Positions 6,686 to 15,863 of a stretch of DNA of 20,182 bases are shown piece by piece. The DNA is from Legionellaceae bacterium (lineage in GTDB: Bacteria > Pseudomonadota > Gammaproteobacteria > Legionellales > Legionellaceae). The number at the start of each line of letters is the position of its first letter. The first letter of the stretch is position 1. The notes beneath the pieces were generated by a model. The model was not told the origin of the DNA and did not search any database. It saw only the letters and a program-made list of their open reading frames with translations. Position numbers and translations under genes: made by a program. Location of the stretch: assembly GCA_947505025.1 (NCBI GenBank), contig CANNIJ010000013.1, positions 1 through 20,182 of the forward strand, in the 5' to 3' direction.

Positions 6686-7795
6686 ATGAAGATATTACAG
6701 ATAAATTGTTCCTCAAGTTATCCTGTCTACATAGGCCAGATGATTTTAACGTTGACGGAATTCCATAAACAGGTAGGCACTTTTAATTCAAGAGTTGCTT
6801 TGATTACAGACTCGAATTTAACCGCCACATTGGGTGCCAAAATCCAGCATGATTTACAACAGCATGGATTATTAGTTGAAAAGTTTGATTTTCCTGCGGG
6901 CGAAGAATATAAAACACGCGCGACAAAACAAGTTTTAGAGGATGCATTACTGGCAAAGAAATACGGTCGAGACACGTGTATCATTGCATTGGGCGGCGGA
7001 GTGGTAACAGATTTAGTCGGATTTCTAGCGGCGACATATGCGCGAGGAGTCCCGGTGATTTATGTGCCTACCACTTTGATGGGGATGGTTGATGCAAGTA
7101 TTGGCGGTAAAACCGGTGTAAATACTCCAGCTGGGAAAAATTTAATTGGCACGATTACTCAACCGCACGCTGTATTTATTGATACCACGCTGTTAAGCAC
7201 TTTAATGGATCATGAGTTTGTGCAAGGAATTGTAGAAATGATCAAGCATGGCATGATAGCCGACCATGCGTTTTTTAATTTATTGGCCAACAATATTGAG
7301 GCGTTAAAACAACGTGATGCAAGTTTTTTGGCTGAGATTATTTACATCAGTTGTAAGATCAAAAAAAATATCATAGAACAAGATGAACAGGAAAGTGGTC
7401 TGCGTCATGTATTGAATTTTGGGCATACAATCGGACATGCAATTGAGGTTTTGGAAAATTATCATATAGCGCATGGTCAGGCTGTGGCAATTGGAATGTT
7501 AGTCGAGGGTTATTTATCAGTTTTATCCGGATGGCTTGACCCTCAAGTCGTCATAGCATTGCAAGATATGTTCATCGCATTAGATATAACATTAACCACG
7601 GTTGCGTTTAGAAATATTGATGTTTTTCGTCAAACTCTGATACTTGATAAAAAATCGAAGAGCCATATTCCACATTTCGTCCTGCTCGATCGTGTGGGGC
7701 AAGTACACCGAGCCGGACCAACATATACTGCGTGTGTAGACGATGATTTGCTTGTTCAAGCACTGCATTGGGCTGCCAGCATATTGCACGCATAA
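6686..7795 (+). CDS. aroB: 3-dehydroquinate synthase
   Basis: Converts DAHP to 3-dehydroquinate, the second step of the shikimate pathway, using NAD and a divalent metal. The 369-residue length is normal. The NAD-binding block is GGGVVTD (103-109), followed by VPTTLMGMVDASIGGKTGVN. The metal ligands are Glu184 in VEMIKHG, His247 in NFGHTIGH and His263 in IAHGQA. It begins 2 nt after the aroC stop, so the two are coupled. In many gammaproteobacteria aroB instead follows aroK. Its 3' end faces the ctp gene with only 5 nt between the stops and no clear terminator, so the opposing transcripts must overlap or end inside coding sequence. Confidence 0.95.
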   Translation: MKILQINCSSSYPVYIGQMILTLTEFHKQVGTFNSRVALITDSNLTATLGAKIQHDLQQHGLLVEKFDFPAGEEYKTRATKQVLEDALLAKKYGRDTCIIALGGGVVTDLVGFLAATYARGVPVIYVPTTLMGMVDASIGGKTGVNTPAGKNLIGTITQPHAVFIDTTLLSTLMDHEFVQGIVEMIKHGMIADHAFFNLLANNIEALKQRDASFLAEIIYISCKIKKNIIEQDEQESGLRHVLNFGHTIGHAIEVLENYHIAHGQAVAIGMLVEGYLSVLSGWLDPQVVIALQDMFIALDITLTTVAFRNIDVFRQTLILDKKSKSHIPHFVLLDRVGQVHRAGPTYTACVDDDLLVQALHWAASILHA

Positions 7796-7800
7796 CACCA

Positions 7801-9117
7801 TTAGCGATGTGCAATTGCCAGGCCTTTCAGTACTGTCAGCGCAGTGTACAACTGATAGTCTTTCTGTGCCAGATTACTGCCATTAGTTTTTACGCTACTT
7901 TCGTCACTCGCTGTGGTCGCGTTATTAATATGGCCGCTGAGAGTAGCCTCAGAAAAACTAGCCAATAAACTTGGATCTCCTGCCGCTTTGACACTCATTT
8001 CTTCGACGACTATATCCGGCGTTATGCCTTGTGCCTGAATTGATGAACCAGATGGAGTATAATAAAGTGCCGTAGTTAATTTTATACCGCGCTTATCATC
8101 CAACGGTAGTACTGTTTGCACGCTGCCTTTACCAAAACTGCGTGTCCCGACAATAATGGCACGATGATTGTCTTTGAGCGCTCCTGCAACTATTTCACTT
8201 GCACTCGCGGATCCACTATTAATTAATACTACCATTGGGGCATTTCGTAACAAATCACTCGCCGTAGCTTTAGCTGTAAAGTTAGAGCCAGAGACTCGGC
8301 CCTTAGTACTCACAATTATCGGTGCTTGACCGTCTTTAATTTTATCAAGAAAAGATCCACTAACCTGTATCGCACTGTCCAATAATCCACCTGGATTGTT
8401 ACGTAAATCCAGAATTAATCCCTGTAACGGGGTATTTGACTGTGTAGTTAATTTACTAATTGCTTGCTGCATATCAGTTGCGGTTAGAGACTGGAATTGT
8501 GTTAGACGTATATAACCATAGTGTTGATCGTATAAAGCACTTTGTACACTTTTGACGTCAATTTTTTCACGCATCACGGTTAGGAAGATTGGTTTATCCA
8601 CACCTTTACGAATAATGGTTAAGTTCATTGAACTACCTGGTGTTCCGCGCATTAAGACTACAGCATCTTTTAATTCTAGACCTTGAACTGCTTTTGTATC
8701 TAATTTTACGATGTAATCTCCAGGTTTGATTCCAGCTTTAAAAGCCGGGGTGCCAAACAGTGGAGAAATTACTTTAATAGCTCCTTCTTCCATAGTTACC
8801 TCGATGCCCAGGCCACCAAAATTACCCGAAGTTGCAGTTTGTAACTCTGTGAAATCGGCTTCATCGAGATAGCTCGAGTGTGGATCTAAAGAACTAAGCA
8901 TGCCTTGAATTGCATGGTCAAAGAGCTTGCTATCATTTGTTGTGGTTACATAATACTGTTTAATCAAACTCAAAGCATAAGAAAATCGTTGCACATCATC
9001 CATTAGATGTTGTTGCGTGATTTCATCCGTGGTTTTAGTGGTTTCTAGTGGCTGAGAGTATATAGGTAAGACAGTTATGAGAGACATAATACTTATAAGA
9101 CTGATTTTCTTGAACAT
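7801..9117 (-). CDS. ctpA: Carboxy-terminal processing protease (S41 family)
   Basis: Exported serine protease of the CtpA/Prc family that trims or degrades periplasmic proteins, often cell-wall enzymes, from their C-termini. ATG 9117 follows AAGGAG by 8 nt and directly begins a signal peptide (MFKK, then a hydrophobic run ending near PIYSQ), so it is preferred over an in-frame upstream start at 9144. The product has 438 residues: a short N-terminal region, a PDZ domain (about 98-185) and the S41 domain. The catalytic dyad is Ser305 in NSGSASASEI and Lys330 in SFGKGSVQ, 25 residues apart as in the family. It starts 2 nt after the envC stop, in the conserved order gpmI-envC-ctp, which suggests joint control of murein hydrolysis, though its substrate cannot be told from sequence. 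Confidence 0.93.
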   Translation of the reverse strand: MFKKISLISIMSLITVLPIYSQPLETTKTTDEITQQHLMDDVQRFSYALSLIKQYYVTTTNDSKLFDHAIQGMLSSLDPHSSYLDEADFTELQTATSGNFGGLGIEVTMEEGAIKVISPLFGTPAFKAGIKPGDYIVKLDTKAVQGLELKDAVVLMRGTPGSSMNLTIIRKGVDKPIFLTVMREKIDVKSVQSALYDQHYGYIRLTQFQSLTATDMQQAISKLTTQSNTPLQGLILDLRNNPGGLLDSAIQVSGSFLDKIKDGQAPIIVSTKGRVSGSNFTAKATASDLLRNAPMVVLINSGSASASEIVAGALKDNHRAIIVGTRSFGKGSVQTVLPLDDKRGIKLTTALYYTPSGSSIQAQGITPDIVVEEMSVKAAGDPSLLASFSEATLSGHINNATTASDESSVKTNGSNLAQKDYQLYTALTVLKGLAIAHR

Positions 9118-9119
9118 GA

Positions 9120-10235
9120 TCAAACACTCCTTGTCTCCCACCATGGCTCTGGTGAAATGGCGATCCCGTGATGTCTTAGTTCGAAGTATAGACCGTTTTT
9201 TTGAATAGCGCCGCTGTGTCCTACAAGTGCGATCTTTTCTTTTTCATGTACGATATCGCCCTTATGTTTGAGTAGGGATTGATTGTTTGCATACAGACTC
9301 ATAAAACCCCAACCATGGTCAATAATAACCAAATAACCATACCCGTTTAACCAATCAGCAAACACTATTTTGCCTGGATATATAGCGTTTACTTGGGTGC
9401 CCTCGGGTGCAAAAAATACAACACCTTGGTGCGATTTTTCTGTTTTGGCATTTTCAATTTGGAGTGGTTGGGTTAATTTATTTCTCATGCTTGTTAATGG
9501 AGTATGAGTCTGTAAAACACTGTTTTTTGCCAGAGATCCTAGTAAAGTAGACAGAATGCGTTGGTTTTTTTTATAGGTTTTTAGTGTTTCTTCTGTGTTT
9601 TTGATGCTCAAATTAAGTGCTGATAGTTGTATCTTATGTATAGTTTGATGTTGAGTTAATAACTGTTTACGTTTCATCCATTGTGTCTGTGCTGTTTTTT
9701 GTGACACTAGTTCTTGTTGTAATTGAGTTTGTTGTTGGTTCAAGGTTGATTTGGTCAAATAGACATTATGCATCAATTGATGTGTGGCGTCGAATAAGTA
9801 TTGTTTATATATTGACTGACTACGTAATACATGTGCATTTTCTGGGTGTAATAACCAGTTTATTGGTGTAGTTGGAGTAATTCTTTGCCATGCACGTATA
9901 TTCTGTGCCAAGTGTTTTTGATATTGATTGAGTTTGATGTTGAGCCATTTGATTTGGCCAGTTAAAGCTGCAATCGTTTTATCTTTTTCAGTAAAAATCT
10001 TTTCTAGACGCTGTAATTCTTGGTCTGTTTCTGCTTGTTGTGTTTCGGTTGCTTGTAGTTGTTTAGTTAATTGTTCACGCGCTTGATTACCCGCTCGTAA
10101 TTGAGTTTGTAATTGGCTTATTTTAGTGTTGATTTTTTGTAGATTAGTTTTAACTTGGGCGGTGTTATCAGCATGCGCACATAAAATATAGACTAATAAT
10201 CCACAAGACCATAATCCCGCGTATGATCTGTTCAT
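9120..10235 (-). CDS. envC: Murein hydrolase activator, EnvC family
   Basis: Periplasmic activator of septal N-acetylmuramoyl-L-alanine amidases at cell division. ATG 10235 (371 residues; E. coli EnvC ~419) follows GGAGCG and leads into a signal sequence ending near CAHA. The gpmI stop overlaps it as ATGA. A long Gln/Lys-rich coiled coil fills roughly residues 25-115 and 140-230, followed by a C-terminal LytM/M23-like domain (about 275-371: FFAPEGTQVNAIYPGKIVFADW, IIDHGWGFMSLYAN, GLYFELRHHG). The metal ligands of active M23 peptidases are missing: the first HxxxD is absent, LYAN replaces LYAH, and YFE replaces HxH. That is the hallmark of EnvC-type activators, which do not cut peptidoglycan themselves. 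Confidence 0.92.
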   Translation of the reverse strand: MNRSYAGLWSCGLLVYILCAHADNTAQVKTNLQKINTKISQLQTQLRAGNQAREQLTKQLQATETQQAETDQELQRLEKIFTEKDKTIAALTGQIKWLNIKLNQYQKHLAQNIRAWQRITPTTPINWLLHPENAHVLRSQSIYKQYLFDATHQLMHNVYLTKSTLNQQQTQLQQELVSQKTAQTQWMKRKQLLTQHQTIHKIQLSALNLSIKNTEETLKTYKKNQRILSTLLGSLAKNSVLQTHTPLTSMRNKLTQPLQIENAKTEKSHQGVVFFAPEGTQVNAIYPGKIVFADWLNGYGYLVIIDHGWGFMSLYANNQSLLKHKGDIVHEKEKIALVGHSGAIQKNGLYFELRHHGIAISPEPWWETRSV

Positions 10236-11764
10236 ATTCGCTCCATGAGACATTTGCCAGTCATTTCTTTAGGTGGCTGTATGCCCAAAAGAGTGAGTAA
10301 AGTTGGTGCAATGTCGCTTAAATTACCAATATCCTGTATTACATGTAGATCGTTGCCAACATACAGAAAAGGAACTGGCTCTAACGTGTGAGCTGTATGA
10401 GGTTGTTGTGTTTGAGGATCAAACATCGACTCAGCATTTCCATGATCAGCGGTAATAAATAAATATCCTTGATTTTTTTCTAGCGCTTGCCAAACATCAT
10501 ACATTGATTGATCTAGTGTCTCTATTGCCGCGATAGTTGCAGCAAAATTACCGGTGTGACCCAGCATGTCTGCGTTTGCATAATTACAAATGATTACATC
10601 ATAGGTATGCTGATTGATCATTTCAATTAATCTACTAGTGAGTTCTTTAGCACTCATTTCTGGTGCTAGATCATATGTAGCTACTTTGGGTGATGGTATC
10701 AGCAGTCGATCTTCATGTGGAAAAACTTCCTCATTACCGCCATTAAAAAAAAATGTAACATGCGCGTATTTTTCTGTTTCAGCCAAGCGCAGCTGGCGTA
10801 AGCCATTTTGAGCAATTACTTCGCCGAAGGTATTCTGTAATTCTTGCTGTGGAAAGACACAAGTAGTTGCAAGTGATTTAGCATAAGATGTCATACTAAT
10901 AAATTCGTTAAGTTTTCGTGTGTCATGTCTCTTAAAGCCTGTAAAATCTTCTTGGATCAAAGCAGCAGTTAGCTGTCGCACACGATCGGCGCGAAAATTA
11001 AAGCAAAACAGAATATCCCCGTCCTCGATTGCGTGTGCGGATCCAATTTGTGTGGGCGGCACAAACTCATCATAGATGCCGTCCATATAGTATTTATTTA
11101 GTGCATCAATGGCATTTAGTGCATGATGATTAGATTTTCCGGAGATTATCAGTTGATATACGGCTGCAGTACGATCCCAACGCTGATCTCGATCCATAGC
11201 ATAATAGCGTCCACTTATAGAACAAATACGGGCTACAGGCGTGTGTTTTAGGTAATTTTGCAAGCGATCTAAGCTAGAGATTGCACTTTGTGGGGGCGTA
11301 TCACGCCCATCTAGAAATAGATGCAAATAAACTTCTGTAAATTTTTGGTCGGCACACATGTCTAAAAATGCAAACAAATGATCTTCATGACTATGCACAC
11401 CCCCAGGTGACAATAATCCCATTACATGTATGGCCTTAGAGGTGTGCTTGAGCTTATTTAATGCTTGAATTAATACTGTGTTTTGTGCAAATTTATGCTT
11501 TTGAATATCCAGCTGAATCCTTGTGAGATCTTGATTGATCACTCGACCCGCACCAATATGCATGTGTCCCACTTCAGAATTACCCATTTGTCCAGCAGGT
11601 AAACCTACAGCGGATCCAGATGCAGCTAGCAGAGCATGTGGATAATCATGCCACCATGTGTCCCAATGTGGCGTGTTTGCTTGTGCGATGGCATTATGGT
11701 CTGAATTTTCACAATAGCCCCAGCCATCCAGAATCATTAAAACCACTGGACCAGTTTTGTGCAT
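10232..11764 (-). CDS. gpmI: Phosphoglycerate mutase, cofactor-independent
   Basis: Interconverts 3- and 2-phosphoglycerate in glycolysis and gluconeogenesis without 2,3-bisphosphoglycerate, using two Mn ions. The 510 residues match the family (~512). The N-terminal metal Asp13 lies in MILDGWG and the phosphorylated Ser63 in GQMGNSEVGH. FLDGRDTPP, FNFRADRVRQL, HVTFFFNGG, NYANADMLGHTG and ITADHGNAE supply the substrate and remaining metal sites. ATG 11764 is preceded by AAGAGA. It is first in a leftward operon with envC (4-nt stop/start overlap) and ctp, and divergent from uppS. Nothing is missing or unusual. Confidence 0.97.
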   Translation of the reverse strand: MHKTGPVVLMILDGWGYCENSDHNAIAQANTPHWDTWWHDYPHALLAASGSAVGLPAGQMGNSEVGHMHIGAGRVINQDLTRIQLDIQKHKFAQNTVLIQALNKLKHTSKAIHVMGLLSPGGVHSHEDHLFAFLDMCADQKFTEVYLHLFLDGRDTPPQSAISSLDRLQNYLKHTPVARICSISGRYYAMDRDQRWDRTAAVYQLIISGKSNHHALNAIDALNKYYMDGIYDEFVPPTQIGSAHAIEDGDILFCFNFRADRVRQLTAALIQEDFTGFKRHDTRKLNEFISMTSYAKSLATTCVFPQQELQNTFGEVIAQNGLRQLRLAETEKYAHVTFFFNGGNEEVFPHEDRLLIPSPKVATYDLAPEMSAKELTSRLIEMINQHTYDVIICNYANADMLGHTGNFAATIAAIETLDQSMYDVWQALEKNQGYLFITADHGNAESMFDPQTQQPHTAHTLEPVPFLYVGNDLHVIQDIGNLSDIAPTLLTLLGIQPPKEMTGKCLMERI

Positions 11765-11833
11765 TAATTTCTCTTAATCTTTTGTGTTAAAGAGGTTAGA
11801 CTATAGGCCATTTTTGCAAATGGAAGAAGTGGG
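11765..11833. promoter_or_regulatory. Divergent gpmI/uppS intergenic region
   Basis: This 69-nt gap must drive both operons. Rightwards, TTTTGT (11780-11785), 16 nt and TATAGG (11802-11807) is a weak candidate. Leftwards, TATAGT (11805-11800) could be a -10 box, with only TTCTTC at the -35 position. The two -10 candidates overlap, so the promoters may compete. Consensus matches are poor and this is tentative. Confidence 0.3.
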
Positions 11834-12589
11834 TTGGATCAAAAAAAATCTTCACCAGCAGATGTCGTACCCAGGCATGTAGCGATTGTCATGGATGGAA
11901 ATGGGCGTTGGGCGGCACGCCAGGGGTTACCACGTACTCATGGGCATCAAGCCGGTGTGTTAGTGTTAAAAAAGATTGTTAAGGCATGTTTAGTGCGTGG
12001 AGTTTCGGTTTTAAGTGTGTGGGCTTTTGGTCTGGAAAATTGGGGCAGGCCAAAGGATGAAGTCAATTTCTTGATGCAATTATTTTTAGAGTCGCTGGAA
12101 AAAGAAAGCGGTGCACTTCATGAGGCCGGAGTTTGTTTACAGTTTACCGGCGAACGCTTGCACTTGTCTTCTACATTGTGCGCTCAAATGGATAGCGTGC
12201 AAGAGATTACCGCAATAAATGACAAACTTACATTAAATATAGTATTTAATTACAGTGGAAAATGGGATATTGTGCAGGCAGTAAAAGTGTTGGCAAAAAA
12301 TGTTCTGGAAGGTCGATGTGCTCTAAATGAGATTAGTGAAGATTCCTTTGAGGCTTTATTAGCAACTCATGGGTTACCAGATCCTGATTTGTTTATACGT
12401 ACCAGTGGTGAGCAGCGGTTAAGTAATTTTTTTCTGTGGTCTTTGGCCTACTCTGAAATTTACTTTTCAAGCGTTTGCTGGCCGGATTTCAATGCACATG
12501 AATTTGATCAGGCGCTTTCTTGGTTTGCTTCACGCGAGCGTCGTTTTGGCAAAACATCACAGCAATTGCTAGAGGAAGATAATGTTTAA
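11834..12589 (+). CDS. uppS: Undecaprenyl diphosphate synthase (isoprenyl transferase)
   Basis: Adds isopentenyl units to farnesyl diphosphate to make the C55 carrier lipid for peptidoglycan and O-antigen. The 251 residues match the family. The start is TTG at 11834, after GGAAGAAG; no in-frame ATG or GTG lies before the catalytic block VAIVMDGNGRWA, with Asp21. HGHQAG, VLSVWAFGLENWGRP and the substrate loop FIRTSGEQRLSNFFLW are present. It opens the rightward envelope operon and overlaps cdsA by 8 nt. In many relatives pyrH, frr and dxr lie nearby, but here divergent gpmI sits directly upstream. Confidence 0.95.
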   Translation: MDQKKSSPADVVPRHVAIVMDGNGRWAARQGLPRTHGHQAGVLVLKKIVKACLVRGVSVLSVWAFGLENWGRPKDEVNFLMQLFLESLEKESGALHEAGVCLQFTGERLHLSSTLCAQMDSVQEITAINDKLTLNIVFNYSGKWDIVQAVKVLAKNVLEGRCALNEISEDSFEALLATHGLPDPDLFIRTSGEQRLSNFFLWSLAYSEIYFSSVCWPDFNAHEFDQALSWFASRERRFGKTSQQLLEEDNV

Positions 12590-13397
12590 ACAGCGATTAA
12601 TTACAGCGTTGGTATTGATACCAGCAGTGTTTGGATTATTGTTTTTTGCAAGTCCGTTGATTCTTTTTGTAGTTACGCTATTGTTTTTAGTTGTGTTGGG
12701 ACTAGAATGGCAGCGGTTGGTCCCATTCCCACGTGATGATCGATACGCAAGACGCTATCGCAACTTGTGGTTAGGAATATTACTCGGTTTGATTTGGCCG
12801 GCTGGCAGATGGTTGCGACTTGGACTTGAACTGGATTTACTCCTGTGGGCAGGAATTTTATTGGCGGTGTTATTTTATCCACGATCACAGAAGGTTTGGG
12901 GCTATCCATTAGTGGTTGCTGTATCTGGCTGGGTATTACTTCCAGTTTTTGCATGTTGTATGATGGCATTATATCTAATGCCGCAAGGTAAGGCCTTGAT
13001 TGTTTATGTGCTGGTGTTGGTTTGGTCTACAGACATCGGAGCTTATTTGGCGGGTAAAATGTATGGCCAACACAAGTTGATGGTTCAGGTAAGTCCTGGA
13101 AAGACTATAGAAGGCTCTTTAGGTGGGATTGTACTGGCTATGATAGCTGCATGTTTGGGTGCGGTATATTTGGCGCCAGATAATATTTTTCAGTGGCTTT
13201 TGGTTAGTTTTGTCACAGTTTTGATGGCTATGCTTGGAGATTTATCAATTAGCATGTTGAAGCGTCGGTGTCAGTTAAAAGACACTGGTGCAATTTTCCC
13301 GGGTCATGGTGGCGCTTTAGATCGATTAGATAGTTTGATCGCGGCACTACCTGTTTTTTTTGTGCTTTACGCTATGCATCCTCTGTTAGGATCTTAG
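12582..13397 (+). CDS. cdsA: Phosphatidate cytidylyltransferase
   Basis: Inner-membrane enzyme making CDP-diacylglycerol from phosphatidic acid and CTP, the precursor of all the cell's main phospholipids. The 271 residues contain several strongly hydrophobic segments. The C-terminal family signature runs from Ser224 to Asp250: S-x-x-KRR...KDTG...PGHGG..DRLD, with all key residues intact. WSTDIGAYLAGK and SPGKTIEGSLGG are further conserved blocks. It starts inside the end of uppS (8-nt overlap), so it is translationally coupled. Its product feeds the PssA encoded near the right edge. Confidence 0.96.
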   Translation: MFKQRLITALVLIPAVFGLLFFASPLILFVVTLLFLVVLGLEWQRLVPFPRDDRYARRYRNLWLGILLGLIWPAGRWLRLGLELDLLLWAGILLAVLFYPRSQKVWGYPLVVAVSGWVLLPVFACCMMALYLMPQGKALIVYVLVLVWSTDIGAYLAGKMYGQHKLMVQVSPGKTIEGSLGGIVLAMIAACLGAVYLAPDNIFQWLLVSFVTVLMAMLGDLSISMLKRRCQLKDTGAIFPGHGGALDRLDSLIAALPVFFVLYAMHPLLGS

Positions 13398-13444
13398 ATT
13401 AGAGTGCTGTTGCACGTACTTGTTGTCCAGGATGCAGTGATATA

Positions 13445-15757
13445 ATGATAAAAATAAGTCAACGTGGGTTTTTAATTCTGTGTGTTTGGGTTTGCTTCGC
13501 GTGGTCGTCGCAGTTAATCGCAGCTAATGATTTTATTGTGCGTGACATAAAAGTTACCGGCTTGCAGCGCGTCAGCCTAGGGACTGTTTTAAATTACTTG
13601 CCGCTACAAGTTGGCGAAGAAGTAAACTCCAGTTCAACCGCTCCGATCATTCGAGCGCTTTATGATACTGGTTTTTTCCAATCAGTAGTCCTTGAGCGTC
13701 AAGGTAATACTTTAATTATCCAAGTAGTGGAGCGTGCTACTATAGGTGAAATTAGCGTGGTTGGTAATCAAGAAATTCCTGACGTGAAGATGAAGGAATT
13801 ACTTAAAGAGTTGAATTTAACTAAAGGCCGAGTATACCAGCGGGCTTCATTAGAGCGCTTGGTAAAAGAATTAAAGCAGGCATATAATGCTCGAGGAAAA
13901 TATAATGCACGGATTAGTTCAACGGTTACGCCGTTAACAGAAAATCGTGTTTCGTTGCATGTGACTGTCTCTGAGGGCCGCGTGTCAGCGATTAAAGCAA
14001 TTAAAATCACCGGAAATAATGCATTCACAACAGATGAATTGTTACACGAGTTTGTTTTAAGCCCAAGTAGTATTTTTACATACTTCACTAAAAAAGATCA
14101 GTATTCCAAAGCATCTATGGATGCTTCCTTGGAAGCTTTACGTTCATTTTATTTAGACCGGGGATATTTAAAATTTAAAATAATATCTTCACAAGTATTA
14201 TTAGCCCCAGATCGCAAAGATGTTTTTATCACGATTAATATAGAAGAAGGTGCTCAATATCATTTTTCTGGCGTGGCTTTAGCAGGAAAAACTATATTGC
14301 CGAAAAAAACCATTATGAATTTGGTTTCAGTTCAACGTGGCGAGGTTTTTTCGCGCAAAAAGATTACAGAGACCATCACAGCCATTGGGCTAGCTTTAGG
14401 TGATATTGGATTTGGATTTCCAGCGGTTAATGCCGAACCGCTCCTGGATGAAACAGATAAAACTGTGTTTATCACTTTTGTTATAGATCCTGGTCGACAC
14501 GTATATGTACGTCGTATTCAATTTACAGGTAATACGAAAACTGCAGACTATGTTTTACGGAATGTTATGCAGCAAAAAGAAGGCAGCTTATTATCGCTAC
14601 ATAATATAAAAGAGTCTGAGCGTCGATTACGTTTGTTAAATTATTTAAAAGATATTCAAGTTAAAACCACTCCAGTACCTGGTGCAAATAATCAGGTTGA
14701 TATGGATGTACATATGGAAGAAGCGCCTAGTGCCGAAGCCACAGCGAGTGCTGGTTATGGAACTACGGGGCCACAGTTTAACGCGGCATTTAATCAATAT
14801 AACTTTATGGGAACCGGACGCACTGTTGGCCTGGGTTTTAATGCAAGCTTTTGGGGCCAGGATTATTCTATAAACTATTATAATCCTTTTTATACAAAAA
14901 CAGGTATTGGACGAGGTTTGAATGGCTACTATCAGCGCATAGACCCCAAGCATTTGAATGTTAGCACGTACAATTCCAACCGTTTTGGTGGAGATATTAA
15001 TTATAATGTTCCATTGGGTGAGTCTAGCAATTTTCAATTTGGTTATGGTTACCAGGGACTAAGGATTCTCTCTGAAGGCGGAGTACAGCAAGTTCATTAT
15101 TTTATAGATCAGTATGGTCGAGAATTTAATGAGATTCGTTTAACTTCAGGTTGGAGTAGAAATAGTTACGATCAAATGCCTTATCCACAGAGAGGACTCA
15201 ACCAACAAGGAGGTGTTTTATTCGCCTTCCCCGGCACACCAGGCTCGTTGAATTATTATAAGGCCTCATATCAGGCACGAGTATACTATCCATTGATCAA
15301 AGGCTTTATATTTACAGCTTTAGGAAACGTTGGCTATGGTAATGGCTATAAAGGTAATGGACTGCCATTTTTTGAGAACTATTTTGCTGGTGGTATTGCA
15401 CAACCAGGTCAAGTGCGCGGTTATGAAAGTTATTCATTAGGTCCGTTGGATAATAGTGGCAATGCACTGGGGGCAAATTTACTGATTAATGGTAATGTGG
15501 GCTTAGTCTTGCCTTATCCTTTTAGCCGTGAGACTATGAGAACTACTTTATTCTCTGACGCAGGTAACGCGTTTATTTATGGCACACCAGCTTTGTGGCG
15601 TGGTTCTCCATCTGGTCCTTTAAGGTATTCTGCAGGTGTATCAATAGATTGGAGATCACCATTTGGCCCGCTGACATTCAGCGTTGCAACACCAGTTAAC
15701 AAGCAGCCGGTCGATCAAACACAATACTTTCAGTTCTCTGTTTCTTCGGGCTTTTAA
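13445..15757 (+). CDS. bamA: Outer membrane protein assembly factor BamA
   Basis: Central Omp85 component of the BAM complex, inserting beta-barrel proteins into the outer membrane. The 770 residues (E. coli 810) begin with a signal peptide ending near LIAA-ND. Five POTRA domains follow (about 28-95, 96-176, 177-268, 269-348, 349-425). The barrel runs from about residue 430, starting near ATASAGYGTTGPQFN, to a terminal Phe, the usual outer-membrane targeting signal. The conserved loop-6 motif VRGY is at 657-660. It lies 47 nt after cdsA; rseP, and usually dxr before it, sit between the two in many gammaproteobacteria and are missing here. AGGA (13429-13432) is a weak, distant ribosome binding site. 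Skp, a chaperone for BAM clients, is encoded next. Confidence 0.97.
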   Translation: MIKISQRGFLILCVWVCFAWSSQLIAANDFIVRDIKVTGLQRVSLGTVLNYLPLQVGEEVNSSSTAPIIRALYDTGFFQSVVLERQGNTLIIQVVERATIGEISVVGNQEIPDVKMKELLKELNLTKGRVYQRASLERLVKELKQAYNARGKYNARISSTVTPLTENRVSLHVTVSEGRVSAIKAIKITGNNAFTTDELLHEFVLSPSSIFTYFTKKDQYSKASMDASLEALRSFYLDRGYLKFKIISSQVLLAPDRKDVFITINIEEGAQYHFSGVALAGKTILPKKTIMNLVSVQRGEVFSRKKITETITAIGLALGDIGFGFPAVNAEPLLDETDKTVFITFVIDPGRHVYVRRIQFTGNTKTADYVLRNVMQQKEGSLLSLHNIKESERRLRLLNYLKDIQVKTTPVPGANNQVDMDVHMEEAPSAEATASAGYGTTGPQFNAAFNQYNFMGTGRTVGLGFNASFWGQDYSINYYNPFYTKTGIGRGLNGYYQRIDPKHLNVSTYNSNRFGGDINYNVPLGESSNFQFGYGYQGLRILSEGGVQQVHYFIDQYGREFNEIRLTSGWSRNSYDQMPYPQRGLNQQGGVLFAFPGTPGSLNYYKASYQARVYYPLIKGFIFTALGNVGYGNGYKGNGLPFFENYFAGGIAQPGQVRGYESYSLGPLDNSGNALGANLLINGNVGLVLPYPFSRETMRTTLFSDAGNAFIYGTPALWRGSPSGPLRYSAGVSIDWRSPFGPLTFSVATPVNKQPVDQTQYFQFSVSSGF

Positions 15758-15863
15758 AGAATACACATGATCTCGTAAGTGTTTGAGAAACGTGCTAGGA
15801 TTCATTCGACGATGGTAGGTTACATCAATATTGCGGTTTATTTTGTTTGATCTGGAGTGGAAT

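Noticed and set aside
7785..7812. Possible bidirectional terminator between aroB and ctp
   Set aside because: Only a partial GCAC...GTGC pairing with mismatches is visible and there is no T run on either strand.
13400..13416. Small hairpin GTGC-TGTT-GCAC after cdsA
   Set aside because: A four-base stem without a T run is too weak to call a terminator or attenuator.
13420..13446. Promoter-like TTGTTG-15-TATAAT before bamA
   Set aside because: The TATAAT overlaps the bamA ATG, so transcription would start inside the signal peptide codons; the spacing is also short. Probably coincidence within the uppS-cdsA-bamA operon.
14645..15037. A 130-codon minus-strand ORF inside bamA
   Set aside because: It is antisense to well-conserved POTRA5/barrel coding sequence, has no recognisable motif, and is explained by codon bias of bamA.
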